Translations under genes and position numbers: made by a program
Shown here: piece by piece, positions 1-6,740 of the stretch
How the letters are laid out: every line of letters begins with the position of its first letter
Numbering within the stretch: the stretch's first letter is position 1
The notes under the pieces: generated by a model
What the model was told of the DNA's origin: nothing
Databases searched by the model: none
The model's input: only the letters and a program-made list of their open reading frames with translations
Source of the DNA: an uncultured Planctomycetota bacterium
Lineage (GTDB): Bacteria > Planctomycetota > Phycisphaerae > Sedimentisphaerales > Anaerobacaceae
Length of the DNA stretch: 17,705 bases
Assembly: GCA_903927855.1 (NCBI GenBank)
Contig: CAIYOL010000311.1
Span: 1-17,705 of the forward strand
Direction: 5' to 3'

Positions 1-656
1 ACCGACCCGCCGTAGAGAATGCGAATCCCGGTAGCCAGTTTGGTATCGTACATTTGTCCAAGCAGCTTCCTTATCATGGAATGCACTTCTTGTGCCTGCT
101 GCGGCGTTGCGGTCAAGCCTGTTCCAATGGCCCAGACCGGCTCATAAGCTAAGGTTATCGCGGAAACCTTCTCGGCACTTAAGCCGGCCAGTCCCTTCTT
201 TATCTGTCGCGTTACAACTTCTTCAGTTTTGGATGCTTTGCGTTCTTCAATCAGCTCGCCCACACAGAATATCGGCAAAAGCCCGCCAATTATGGCAGCG
301 GCGACTTTTTTATTTATTAACTCATCGGTTTCGCCAATCACGTGCCTGCGTTCCGAATGGCCGCACAAAACATAAGTGCAGCCGATATCTTTAAGCATAG
401 CCGTGCTTATCTCGCCGGTAAATGCCCCGTCTTTTTCGTAATAAACGTCCTGAGCGCCGACGGCAACGCCCGATTGGCGAAGGGCGCCGATTACGTTCTG
501 CATATAAACGAAAGGCGGACATACTGCCACGTGAACGCCTTTTTTTGCCGCAGATGAAGTCTTGGAAACAATCGCCTCGACCAGCTCCACGCTGCTGCGG
601 CTGTTTGTGTTCATTTTCCAGTTGCCGGCCACAAATGGCTTTCTCATAAAACTCAC
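1..656 (-). CDS. tpiA: Triosephosphate isomerase (partial, C-terminus beyond left edge)
   Basis: Interconverts dihydroxyacetone phosphate and glyceraldehyde 3-phosphate in cytoplasmic glycolysis and gluconeogenesis. Reading the minus strand gives the family landmarks in order: the N-terminal substrate loop AGNWKMN with the catalytic Asn and Lys, CGHSERR with the catalytic His, AYEPVWAIGTG with the catalytic Glu and the start of flexible loop 6, and finally ILYGGS at the window edge. About 215 residues are present; roughly 35-40 residues of the usual 250 lie outside. The obvious ATG is at 647, but an in-frame GTG at 656 sits six bases after AGGAG, while the ATG is 15 bases away, so I chose the GTG (protein begins MSFMRKPF). 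The gene follows pheA by 43 bases on the same strand and may be co-transcribed. Identity is certain; only the start is open. Confidence 0.95.
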   Translation of the reverse strand, partial: MSFMRKPFVAGNWKMNTNSRSSVELVEAIVSKTSSAAKKGVHVAVCPPFVYMQNVIGALRQSGVAVGAQDVYYEKDGAFTGEISTAMLKDIGCTYVLCGHSERRHVIGETDELINKKVAAAIIGGLLPIFCVGELIEERKASKTEEVVTRQIKKGLAGLSAEKVSAITLAYEPVWAIGTGLTATPQQAQEVHSMIRKLLGQMYDTKLATGIRILYGGS

Positions 657-662
657 AAAATT

Positions 663-667
663 CTCCT
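663..667 (-). promoter_or_regulatory. Shine-Dalgarno AGGAG deciding the tpiA start
   Basis: AGGAG on the minus strand lies 6 bases before the GTG at 656 and 15 bases before the ATG at 647. The spacing favours the GTG, giving a protein three residues longer. Confidence 0.5.
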
Positions 668-699
668 AAATAAGCCAGTAAACTAAACTATAAATTCAA

Positions 700-1770
700 C
701 TAAAGCAATTCTATTGCCCTTGGAAAACTGCCTAATACCGAAAGCTGCAGGCAATGCTTACGCGATTCTTCCAGTCCCTTTTGGACGTGTTCATTCGTTC
801 TGTGCCCGAGGAAATCCATAAAGAAGTAGTATTCCCACTGCCTTTTTTTGCTTGGCCTGGATTCTATATTTGTAAGGTTGATATCGTATTTCTTGAAGAC
901 ATCGAGCACATCGGCTAAGGCGCCGGCTTTATGTGCGGTGCTGAACAGGATGGCCGTTTTGTCTTCGCCGGTCGGTTTCGCGTCTTCTTTCCCTATTACC
1001 AGAAACCGCGTTATGTTGTTGGCGTTATCCTCGATATTTTCACAAATAACCTTTAGCCCGTATAACTCCGCGGCTATTGCTGAGCCAATCGCGGAGGCCT
1101 TCGGCTCGTCTGCCGCCATCTGTGCGGCCTTGGCGCTGGAGGCAACCGCAATAGTCTTGGCCTCCTTGAAAGTAGCGCTCAGCCAGTTTCGGCACTGTGC
1201 GAAAACTTCCGGCTTCGAGTAAATCTTCTCTACCTGGTTCAGCGGGCAATTGGCCAGTAGACTGTGGTGAATTGCCATCAAAACCTCGGCGCAGATTTTC
1301 ACGTCTGAGTCTATCAGCGCGTCGAGCGTTTCTATTACGCCGCCGCCGGTGGTATTCTCTATCGGGGCAAGGCCCAAATCACAATGTCCCTTGCTAACCT
1401 CGTCAAAGATGCTTGTGATATCGGCCAGTGATTCGTACTCGACACTCTGGCCGAACTTCAGCATCGCCGCGGTATGGCTGAAGCTGCCGCCGGGACCGAG
1501 ATAGCCGATGCGCAATTGCCTTTCCAGAGCAAAAGAGCCGCTCATCAGCTCACGCCAAATTGCTGTCAGGCACCTGTCCGGCAGCGGACCGTTGTTGGCC
1601 TTGGTAACCGTGGCTAAAACCTCTTTTTCCCTGTCCGGCGAGTAAACGGGTTTGCCGGTCTTGTTCTTCAGCTTGCCTATCTCCACGACAATGCGCGCAC
1701 GCTCATTAAGTAGCTCTACAAGCTGGAGGTCAAGTTTATTGATTTGGTTTCTCAGTTCTTCAATAGACAT
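700..1770 (-). CDS. pheA: Bifunctional chorismate mutase / prephenate dehydratase (P-protein)
   Basis: Converts chorismate to prephenate and then to phenylpyruvate, the committed branch to phenylalanine, in the cytoplasm. The 356 residues show three domains. An AroQ-type chorismate mutase covers about 1-85, with R7, R24, K35 and D46/R47 at the positions of the known active-site residues. The prephenate dehydratase domain covers about 86-265, beginning RIGYLGPGGSFSH and containing PIENTTGGGV and the catalytic NITRF motif. An ACT domain follows (about 270-350), with GAL and ESRP motifs that bind phenylalanine, so feedback inhibition is expected. Length is normal for the family. The ATG at 1770 has no Shine-Dalgarno sequence; a short overlapping upstream reading frame is described in the findings. 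tpiA follows 43 bases downstream. Confidence 0.97.
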   Translation of the reverse strand: MSIEELRNQINKLDLQLVELLNERARIVVEIGKLKNKTGKPVYSPDREKEVLATVTKANNGPLPDRCLTAIWRELMSGSFALERQLRIGYLGPGGSFSHTAAMLKFGQSVEYESLADITSIFDEVSKGHCDLGLAPIENTTGGGVIETLDALIDSDVKICAEVLMAIHHSLLANCPLNQVEKIYSKPEVFAQCRNWLSATFKEAKTIAVASSAKAAQMAADEPKASAIGSAIAAELYGLKVICENIEDNANNITRFLVIGKEDAKPTGEDKTAILFSTAHKAGALADVLDVFKKYDINLTNIESRPSKKRQWEYYFFMDFLGHRTNEHVQKGLEESRKHCLQLSVLGSFPRAIELL

Positions 1771-1833
1771 AAGTTGGCGTCAAAAAATACAAACAAACCG
1801 TTGGAGACTCAGCCATTTTTTTCAAAACTACTA

Positions 1834-1862
1834 CTTTTAACAAAAATTTGCCCTTGCGTCAA
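1834..1862 (-). promoter_or_regulatory. Predicted sigma70-type promoter of pheA
   Basis: On the minus strand TTGACG (1862-1857) is followed after 17 bases by TAAAAG (1839-1834). The -35 matches the consensus in five of six bases and the -10 in four of six. The predicted start of transcription is near 1827, giving a leader of about 57 bases before the pheA ATG. The block lies in the divergent gap shared with the methyltransferase gene. Confidence 0.45.
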
Positions 1863-1908
1863 TGAATTTGCGTATATTAGATATGATTTGAGTGCTTAAA
1901 GGCTAAAA

Positions 1909-2421
1909 ATGCAAAAAACAATAAAATATACGATTTTCAAAACAAAATGGGGTTATTTCGGCCTTGCCGCTACTGATAATGGCCTTTTGCGCACTTGTTT
2001 GCCATTAGCTAATCGCAAAAAGGTCGAATCGCAGCTTTTGCAGAATTTTCCGGGTTCCCAATATGAAAGTGGCCTTTTCAAAAACGCCCAGCGACTGATA
2101 ACCGCTTATTTTGAGGGGGTTCGCGTAGATTTCGGAGATATTCCCGTTGTGCTGGATGGATTGGGCTTATTTGCCAAGCGAGCTTTAACCATCTGCAGGG
2201 GCGTAAAATTTGGCCAAACGGTAAGTTATGGCCAACTGGCTAAAATAACCGGCAAACCCGGCGCCGCAAGAGCGGTTGGCGGTGTGATGGCTGAAAATCC
2301 GTTGCCATTGATAATTCCCTGCCACCGTGTAATCCGCGCCGATGGTCGCCTCGGCGGCTTTTCCGCTTCGGGTGGGGTTAATTTGAAAAAAAGATTGCTG
2401 AAATTAGAAGGGCAATTGTAA
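1909..2421 (+). CDS. ogt: Methylated-DNA--protein-cysteine S-methyltransferase (Ogt/MGMT)
   Basis: A suicide repair protein that moves methyl or alkyl groups from O6-alkylguanine (and O4-alkylthymine) in DNA to its own cysteine. The 170 residues have the usual two-part build: a variable N-terminal domain to about residue 85 and a C-terminal helix-turn-helix catalytic domain. The active site PCHRV is at 137-141 with acceptor Cys138. The RAVGG motif at 121-125 carries the arginine finger, and the NP and GGFSA elements are in place. There is no AraC-like Ada extension, so this is the stand-alone Ogt form. The ATG at 1909 has a weak AAAGG six bases upstream. It is divergent from pheA, with a 138-base shared regulatory gap, and convergent with the zinc-ribbon gene that ends at 2462. 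Confidence 0.95.
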   Translation: MQKTIKYTIFKTKWGYFGLAATDNGLLRTCLPLANRKKVESQLLQNFPGSQYESGLFKNAQRLITAYFEGVRVDFGDIPVVLDGLGLFAKRALTICRGVKFGQTVSYGQLAKITGKPGAARAVGGVMAENPLPLIIPCHRVIRADGRLGGFSASGGVNLKKRLLKLEGQL

Positions 2422-2461
2422 ATCGCGAGTCTCAGCACTGCCGCTGCCTGCTTCCTCCAAT

Positions 2462-3148
2462 TTACTCATACACCTTCCATTTTATTTCTTCAAACCAGGG
2501 CTTATTTGAGTACTTAAATAACGATTCATACTTTGAGGCGCTGTCGTAAGTAGGTAATTGGTTGTTATATTGCTGGGCCTTCTTCAGCCATTCTTTGCAC
2601 TTTTCCTCCTCGTCAAAGTAAGCGTATATATTGGCGACTTCTACTGCCGAACGTGACGAGTTATTTAATTCGCTGGATTTTATAAAAGCTTCCCGTGCCT
2701 TGGTCAGATATTCTCTCTTTTTGTCTTCGTTTCTATATTTGTTCGCTAAACTTTTATAGGCGCTGCCCTGTATATCGTATGCCAGCCAGCTTTCCTCCTT
2801 CTCTAATATCTTTTTTGTGTATTTAATCCCCTGTTCCGGGTCTTTTATGTTTACGCTGTCTAAGGTGCTGGCCCAGAGTTTAATAAGCTCTTTTTGCTGA
2901 AGTGCCTGTTCTTTGGCAGTATTTGCTTCCCTTAAGGCGTCGCTTGCGTCTATTTTATAGGTGTAAGCTAATTTCGCGCTGTATATAGATACGACCATCG
3001 ACACGAATGTTACAAAGAAGGTGGGATGCCTAAAATGTTTTGTAACACTTTGATATTCTCCGCAATGAGGACACTTTGAAGCCCTCCTTGGAATCGGTTG
3101 TCTGCAGAACTTGCAGGGCTTTTCAGGTGTGCTCGATCTCGAAAACAA
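2462..3148 (-). CDS. Zinc-ribbon membrane protein with TPR-like helical tail, function unknown
   Basis: Not a recognised family. The N-terminus is a zinc ribbon, C12-x2-C15 and C26-x2-C29, on a short arm. One predicted membrane helix follows at about residues 43-63 (TFFVTFVSMVVSIYSAKLA). The rest (about 165 residues) is charged and helical, with paired helices resembling tetratricopeptide repeats (around KREYLTKAREAFIKSSEL), which suggests a protein-binding tail. The longest frame opens with a TTG at 3163, but AGGAGA occurs inside that extension and is correctly spaced before a second TTG at 3148, so I start there (228 residues). It lies about 47 bases downstream of another zinc-ribbon membrane gene on the same strand with identical cysteine spacing; the two probably form an operon and may act together. 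Confidence 0.8.
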   Translation of the reverse strand: MFSRSSTPEKPCKFCRQPIPRRASKCPHCGEYQSVTKHFRHPTFFVTFVSMVVSIYSAKLAYTYKIDASDALREANTAKEQALQQKELIKLWASTLDSVNIKDPEQGIKYTKKILEKEESWLAYDIQGSAYKSLANKYRNEDKKREYLTKAREAFIKSSELNNSSRSAVEVANIYAYFDEEEKCKEWLKKAQQYNNQLPTYDSASKYESLFKYSNKPWFEEIKWKVYE

Positions 3149-3154
3149 TGTTGT

Positions 3155-3160
3155 TCTCCT
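3155..3160 (-). promoter_or_regulatory. Shine-Dalgarno AGGAGA deciding the TTG start at 3148
   Basis: AGGAGA on the minus strand is followed after six bases (ACAACA) by TTG at 3148. It lies inside the coding extension that would begin at the TTG at 3163, which argues that the extension is untranslated. Confidence 0.55.
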
Positions 3161-3195
3161 CAACTTTCAAACCTAATTTCAAAAGGCAGGCGTTC

Positions 3196-4008
3196 TCATT
3201 CGAGGTGTACGGCGTTGCTGCGACGGTCGGCTTCGAGGCTGGCTTTCTTGATGACATCGTAGAGCTTGCGAGGGTTTCGTATCTTTTCAAAAGTAAATTC
3301 GGGGTCTGTCTTGTCGGTCGTTATTATCGTTACCGTGCCTATGCCGACGATGCAGTCGAGCAGGCTTCTGCGCATTTTCAGGTCGATAACTCGAAACATA
3401 TCCAAATTGTCCACTTTTCGGTCGAGAAGCCCCCTGCTCCATTCGATTCGGTCGGCGGAGACCTCGTAACAGGTCGTTTTGAGCCTGGTCATTTTTGTCA
3501 AGAGCATAAGAATAACGAGTGCCGCAAGGCCAAGGCCGGCAATAATCCGATACCTGCGGAACAGTACAAGCTGATGTTCGTTAAGTGCAAGTTTGGAAGA
3601 TGCTTTGGTGGTGGTTTCGGCGATTACGGAGTCCGTGGCCGGGGCTGCTGCGTCAGTTTCAGGTGACGTAACTGTCGGCGGGGCAAGGGGTTCGGACTGT
3701 TGAAAGATCGAGAGTTCTTCGATGGGGTAGCGTATCAGAAAGGCCGCGAGGGCGAGGAATAAAAGACCTCGTATTACCGAGCCGGTCATTGCCAAGAAGG
3801 AAGGTCTGGCTACAAAGAGGATGCCGTCGGCTGTTTTTTGAGCGTTGTCGGGCTGGGAATCGTATGCGGGGTTGGCTTGTAAGGCCTTGGCTCTATTAGA
3901 GTTAAGGAATTCATTGCAGAACCGGCATTTGACAGCGGCTGCCTGGATAGTCTCGGCGCAAAAGGGGCATTGCTTGGTTTGAGGCGGGTTGTATGTAGTA
4001 ATTTCCAT
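3196..4008 (-). CDS. Zinc-ribbon / two-helix membrane protein with bacterial PH-like domain
   Basis: A 270-residue protein of unknown role. Visible in order: a zinc ribbon with C14, C17, C28 and C31; a linker; a first membrane helix at about 71-92; a Ser/Thr/Ala/Pro-rich loop at about 93-140 rich in acidic residues; a second membrane helix at about 153-171; and a C-terminal domain from about 177 to 260. The last resembles the bacterial PH (bPH2, YdbS-like) fold: TTCYEVSADRIEWSRGLL, then a VDNLDMFRVIDLKM strand pair, VGIGTVTIIT and EKIRNPRKLYDVI. PH-like domains of this kind usually sit at membranes and mediate contacts. The ATG at 4008 has no clear Shine-Dalgarno sequence. A second zinc-ribbon protein follows on the same strand. 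Domain calls are by eye; the PH call is moderately sure, the zinc ribbon very sure. Confidence 0.85.
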   Translation of the reverse strand: MEITTYNPPQTKQCPFCAETIQAAAVKCRFCNEFLNSNRAKALQANPAYDSQPDNAQKTADGILFVARPSFLAMTGSVIRGLLFLALAAFLIRYPIEELSIFQQSEPLAPPTVTSPETDAAAPATDSVIAETTTKASSKLALNEHQLVLFRRYRIIAGLGLAALVILMLLTKMTRLKTTCYEVSADRIEWSRGLLDRKVDNLDMFRVIDLKMRRSLLDCIVGIGTVTIITTDKTDPEFTFEKIRNPRKLYDVIKKASLEADRRSNAVHLE

Positions 4009-4490
4009 GTTGTATATATCGGAAATTTGTCGAAATTTGTGGAATTTTATAGGGGATAATTTGATTCATAAAATGCGTTGAAAGCGGCCAACGGTGCTTG
4101 TTTATGGGCAAAGGCGGCAAAATTTGGAAATGTGTTAAAACCATGCCCAAACTTGTGAAAAACATATCGAAACGTATCTAAACCATCTCTTTTTTTGCGA
4201 AGAAAGTGTCGAAAAGTCTGGAAATTTTAGAAAAATTTTATTTTTGCATCTCATTACGCAAAAGTTCGAACGCCATCTTATTAATAATGGATTTTGCGAA
4301 CCGCACCAGACTGGCGCGGAGCCGGTCTTGCTATCGGCAGTACAGGTCGACGAAGGGACGAAGACAGAAGCGATATGTTTTTCTTAAAAACTCGGCAGCC
4401 CGGAAGCGGTTCTTGATATAGATGGGGACATAATGGTATTGGCAGAACAACAAAATACATCATTAGCCAGGAGATAAGGAGAAAGTAAAG
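4009..4490. other. 480-base non-coding region between divergent genes
   Basis: No convincing gene. The left part is AT-rich and holds two similar blocks, TGTCGAAATTTGTGGAATTT (from 4028) and TGTCGAAAAGTCTGGAAATT (from 4207), about 180 bases apart. At 4308-4328 there is an 8-bp inverted repeat (AGACTGGC, loop GCGGA, GCCGGTCT; one G-T wobble), not followed by a T run. A small plus-strand frame across 4206-4421 is Arg/Lys-rich and lacks a ribosome site, so I do not call it. The last bases carry a good AAGGAG (4476-4481) for the next gene. I see no promoter I would trust. Confidence 0.5.
4308..4328. repeat. Inverted repeat (8-bp stem, 5-base loop)
   Basis: AGACTGGC at 4308-4315 and GCCGGTCT at 4321-4328 can pair along all eight positions, with one G-T wobble, around GCGGA. 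It is not followed by T residues, so a terminator is unlikely; it may be a structured 5' leader or an operator for the gene starting at 4491. Confidence 0.4.
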
Positions 4491-5501
4491 ATGAAGTTTA
4501 CAAAGTCAGTAGTTGTGGTGAGTATTTTGAGCAAAATCCAGATGTCGATGCTTTTGCTTCTTATTGTGTTTCTGAGTTTTTCCTGTTCTCCAGTTAACAT
4601 TGAGGCCGCGAAGTCTCTTAGTGCAACCGGCCGAGACACCGCTTCCCAGACACAACAAAACGTTCTCGTTTCTTATAAGGAGTACCTTCGCGCTCGAGAC
4701 TGCGAAGCTTTGCAGAATGGATTTATGGGCACGACAGATTCAAACGAATACCAAGAAATATTGAAAAACTATGAAGAAATTCAGGAGGAGCTTACAAAAC
4801 GGTCACTGGTTTTTGAAAGGCTTGCCGACCTCTACGATGCGTTTGGGGAATTGGCGGGTTTGGATGCAGGGGGGCAAACTGAAAAGGCCTTGGGAGATTT
4901 AAGCGGTGCTATCAACGAGTATGCAAAACAGATCAAACAGAAGCCACCTATATCGAGCGATGCTACAGCGGTCATATCAAAGATTGGCGGGCTTGTAGCG
5001 AGAGAGATTCAAAAGGCTAAAATCAAGGAAGCAAGCATTCAGACTCGAACCAGAGTTGATGCCCTTGTACAGCTTCTTGAAAACCCATCGGTTCGCAAGC
5101 AGTTAGTGAGATACCGGAGGTTTTTGTTCTCGAATAGAAAAACGGCGTTTGAAATACTGTGGGATGAAGGAGTTTATGACCCCAAGCCCATTTTTGATGA
5201 TTTTGGCGAAGATGCGGGATTGGCTGTGCGGAAGGATGTAGCTGAGCGGATAAAGCCCGACTCGAAATTAGGGAAAGCCCTTACAGAGGTGATCGATAAA
5301 CGACTCGAGATGAAATCAGAGCTTATTCAAAGAGGCTACGATGATAGTATCGAAGCTCTCAAACAGCTTGTAAAGGAGCATGAAAAGCTTGAGCAAGGTG
5401 CACCGCTCGATTTGGCTCGCTTGCGCACGATTGCTGCTGAACTCCGGAGCATTGCGGTTCTGCTCTCCAAGGCAAAGACAAGTGTACCTATAAGCCAGTA
5501 A
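4491..5501 (+). CDS. Predicted lipoprotein, helical, function unknown
   Basis: A 336-residue protein I do not recognise. The N-terminus has a Lys-containing start, a hydrophobic core at about 19-30 and Cys32 in the sequence LSFSC, so a lipoprotein signal is likely, although Ser at -3 is less usual than Leu. The mature part is almost entirely polar and alpha-helical, rich in Glu, Lys, Leu and Ala with heptad-like stretches (about 70-130, 165-200 and 270-330), and is probably an extended coiled-coil or bundle. No catalytic motif is visible. AAGGAG lies nine bases before the ATG. The stop is followed after 13 bases by the next ATG with its own AAGGAG, so the two genes are clearly co-transcribed. 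With no recognised family and an attC-like element downstream, this may be acquired accessory DNA. Confidence 0.8.
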   Translation: MKFTKSVVVVSILSKIQMSMLLLLIVFLSFSCSPVNIEAAKSLSATGRDTASQTQQNVLVSYKEYLRARDCEALQNGFMGTTDSNEYQEILKNYEEIQEELTKRSLVFERLADLYDAFGELAGLDAGGQTEKALGDLSGAINEYAKQIKQKPPISSDATAVISKIGGLVAREIQKAKIKEASIQTRTRVDALVQLLENPSVRKQLVRYRRFLFSNRKTAFEILWDEGVYDPKPIFDDFGEDAGLAVRKDVAERIKPDSKLGKALTEVIDKRLEMKSELIQRGYDDSIEALKQLVKEHEKLEQGAPLDLARLRTIAAELRSIAVLLSKAKTSVPISQ

Positions 5502-5514
5502 TAAGGAGAAAATT

Positions 5515-5904
5515 ATGAAAAAGAAAGTAAACATGTCGACTATGATAATTGATGATATTGTGCGCGACGGGGAATTAACACAGGATGATGCCCTCGATGC
5601 TCTGGAAAATGCTGCTGAATCTGCGAACGAGGCGTTGCCTAAAGCACGTGCTAAATGTAATACAGATGCCGAACGCGAAAAAGTACAGACTGACCGCAAC
5701 ATAGTGGTGCTATCATACGTCAAGTCCGAAAAAAAGGCACTCCAATGCACCGGTCCGCTATTTGAAAAAATAGCTGAGGACCTTAGGGCAGAGGCTGGAA
5801 GCGTGAAACAGAAAGCCAATAAGCTCACGGACGCCGTTGAAGCGATCAATTTGTTATCTGACTTAGTGCGACTTGCGGCGTCGCTGGCACTTGCTTTCGG
5901 ATAA
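5515..5904 (+). CDS. Small helical protein, function unknown
   Basis: 129 residues, no family recognised. It is acidic and helical with a hydrophobic C-terminal segment (about 108-128, INLLSDLVRLAASLALA) that could be an amphipathic or membrane-touching helix. There is no signal peptide. Two cysteines (in KCNT and QCTG) are far apart and form no metal motif. The AAGGAG just before the ATG and the 13-base gap after the lipoprotein gene mark it as the second gene of an operon. An attC-like element begins 55 bases after its stop. The function might relate to the lipoprotein, but nothing in the sequence states it. Confidence 0.75.
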   Translation: MKKKVNMSTMIIDDIVRDGELTQDDALDALENAAESANEALPKARAKCNTDAEREKVQTDRNIVVLSYVKSEKKALQCTGPLFEKIAEDLRAEAGSVKQKANKLTDAVEAINLLSDLVRLAASLALAFG

Positions 5905-5958
5905 AGTCGGTCTGTCGGAGCGATTGCATTTAGGTGATTAACGGAATGAAACCCGCGT

Positions 5959-6014
5959 GTCTAACAAACTGCTCCAAGCGACGCGATGCCTCGCGGCTGA
6001 CCAAGTCATTAGGT
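5959..6014 (+). other. Degenerate integron attC-like recombination site
   Basis: The 56-base block has the layout of a short attC (59-base element). It begins with GTCTAAC, matching the RYYYAAC box exactly, and ends with ATTAGGT, matching GTTRRRY except that the first G is A. GTCTAA and TTAGGT pair with two wobbles. Between them lie AAACTGCTCCAAGCGACGCG and a central hairpin CGCGA-TGCC-TCGCG flanked by AGC and GCT, as in folded attC sites. It lies just after one small gene and before the next, where an attC is expected. The inner L boxes pair poorly and no integrase is seen, so this is a candidate only. Confidence 0.45.
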
Positions 6015-6079
6015 GCGAAGGGTCAGCAGGATAGTTGAACTCAAATTACTCTCACAAAAAAGTAGAAAGGAGAAATGCG

Positions 6080-6517
6080 ATGATTAAAACACTCCGCTCG
6101 CGCGTAACGACGGCAGCTGATGCAGCAACAGACCCAAGTATAAAAGAGGACTCGTACTTGGCAAAGGTGGTTCGATATATTCCCGGTGAGATTGTTGCGG
6201 CGTACATAGCTGCCTACAACGCCCTGAAGGCAGCGTCCGGCATCCCCTTCGCCAAAATGCTTTGGGGTTTGGTGGTGGTGCTGGGTGTACTGACGCCGTT
6301 CTGGATTCTCTACGCTACAAACGACCCAATGAAACCACGACCTACCTTTCAAGCGGTCGCAGCAACAATTGCCTTTACCGTATGGGTGTTCGCTATCCCG
6401 GAAGGCCCCTTCAGCAACCTGAGGTGGTACAACCCGGTCTACGGGTTCCTAGCGCTTATTTTCGGTACATTTATCATTCCGGTGGTCGAGAGGATTGTGG
6501 TCAAGCCGAAGACATAA
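6080..6517 (+). CDS. Small polytopic membrane protein, function unknown
   Basis: 145 residues from the ATG at 6080, which has AAAGGAG seven bases upstream; an upstream TTG extension to 6035 lacks this. After a short polar N-terminus (MIKTLRSRVTTAADAA) comes VVRYIPGEIVAAYIAAYNAL, probably a re-entrant or first membrane helix. Clear membrane helices follow at about 55-78 (LWGLVVVLGVLTPFWILYA), 89-108 (AVAATIAFTVWVFAIPEG) and 117-138 (VYGFLALIFGTFIIPVVERIV). There is no signal peptide and no transport motif. I believe the RYIPGEIVAAY type of start recurs in small bacterial membrane proteins of unknown role, but I cannot name the family. It follows the attC-like site and would be the first gene of the next cassette if that site is real. 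Confidence 0.8.
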   Translation: MIKTLRSRVTTAADAATDPSIKEDSYLAKVVRYIPGEIVAAYIAAYNALKAASGIPFAKMLWGLVVVLGVLTPFWILYATNDPMKPRPTFQAVAATIAFTVWVFAIPEGPFSNLRWYNPVYGFLALIFGTFIIPVVERIVVKPKT

Positions 6518-6642
6518 CGTGGATGATTAGTGATTGCGCTCTGTTAACGCGTTTTTGCCGCGGGTGTTGCCGAAGGGTTAAAGATTCAGCGGCGGCACAT
6601 CAGGGGTTTTGGTGGGGCGGGAGGTGGGGCAATAAATGTCAC

Positions 6643-6671
6643 TTGCAGGGGACAGACGAATCGGGTATAAT
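6643..6671 (+). promoter_or_regulatory. Predicted promoter of the dockerin-tailed protein gene
   Basis: A perfect TATAAT at 6666-6671 is preceded after exactly 17 bases by TTGCAG (6643-6648), a weak -35. Transcription would start near 6678, leaving a leader of about 62 bases that contains one copy of the GGTTCGACAGGCTCACC repeat directly before the ribosome site. Confidence 0.45.
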
Positions 6672-6702
6672 ACTTCGTCGGGTTTCCAAAGATATAAAAA
6701 GA

Positions 6703-6725
6703 ATGGTTCGACAGGCTCACCATAA
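6703..6725. repeat. Dispersed short repeat, copy 1 (GGTTCGACAGGCTCACCA)
   Basis: GGTTCGACAGGCTCACCA, bounded by the inverted ends ATGGT and ACCAT, sits between the promoter and the ribosome site of the next gene. A second copy differing by one inserted A occurs at 10248-10268. Short repeats of this kind recur in many environmental bacterial genomes (from memory, unchecked). Confidence 0.6.
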
Positions 6726-6740
6726 TTAGGGAGTTTCGAG

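Noticed and set aside
3076-3666. 196-codon plus-strand frame opposite the two zinc-ribbon genes
   Set aside because: It crosses the boundary between two better-supported genes and has no recognisable domain or ribosome site.
4206-4421. 71-codon Arg/Lys-rich plus-strand frame in the non-coding region
   Set aside because: No ribosome site, no homologue recognised, and it overlaps a hairpin; probably chance.
5316-5849. 177-codon minus-strand frame opposite the lipoprotein and small helical genes
   Set aside because: The plus-strand genes have strong AAGGAG sites and operon spacing; this frame spans both and their gap without features.
6513-6585. Possible second attC site after the small membrane protein gene (ACATAAC ... 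GTTAAAG)
   Set aside because: Both boxes break the consensus and the interior folds poorly, so it is not reported as a site.
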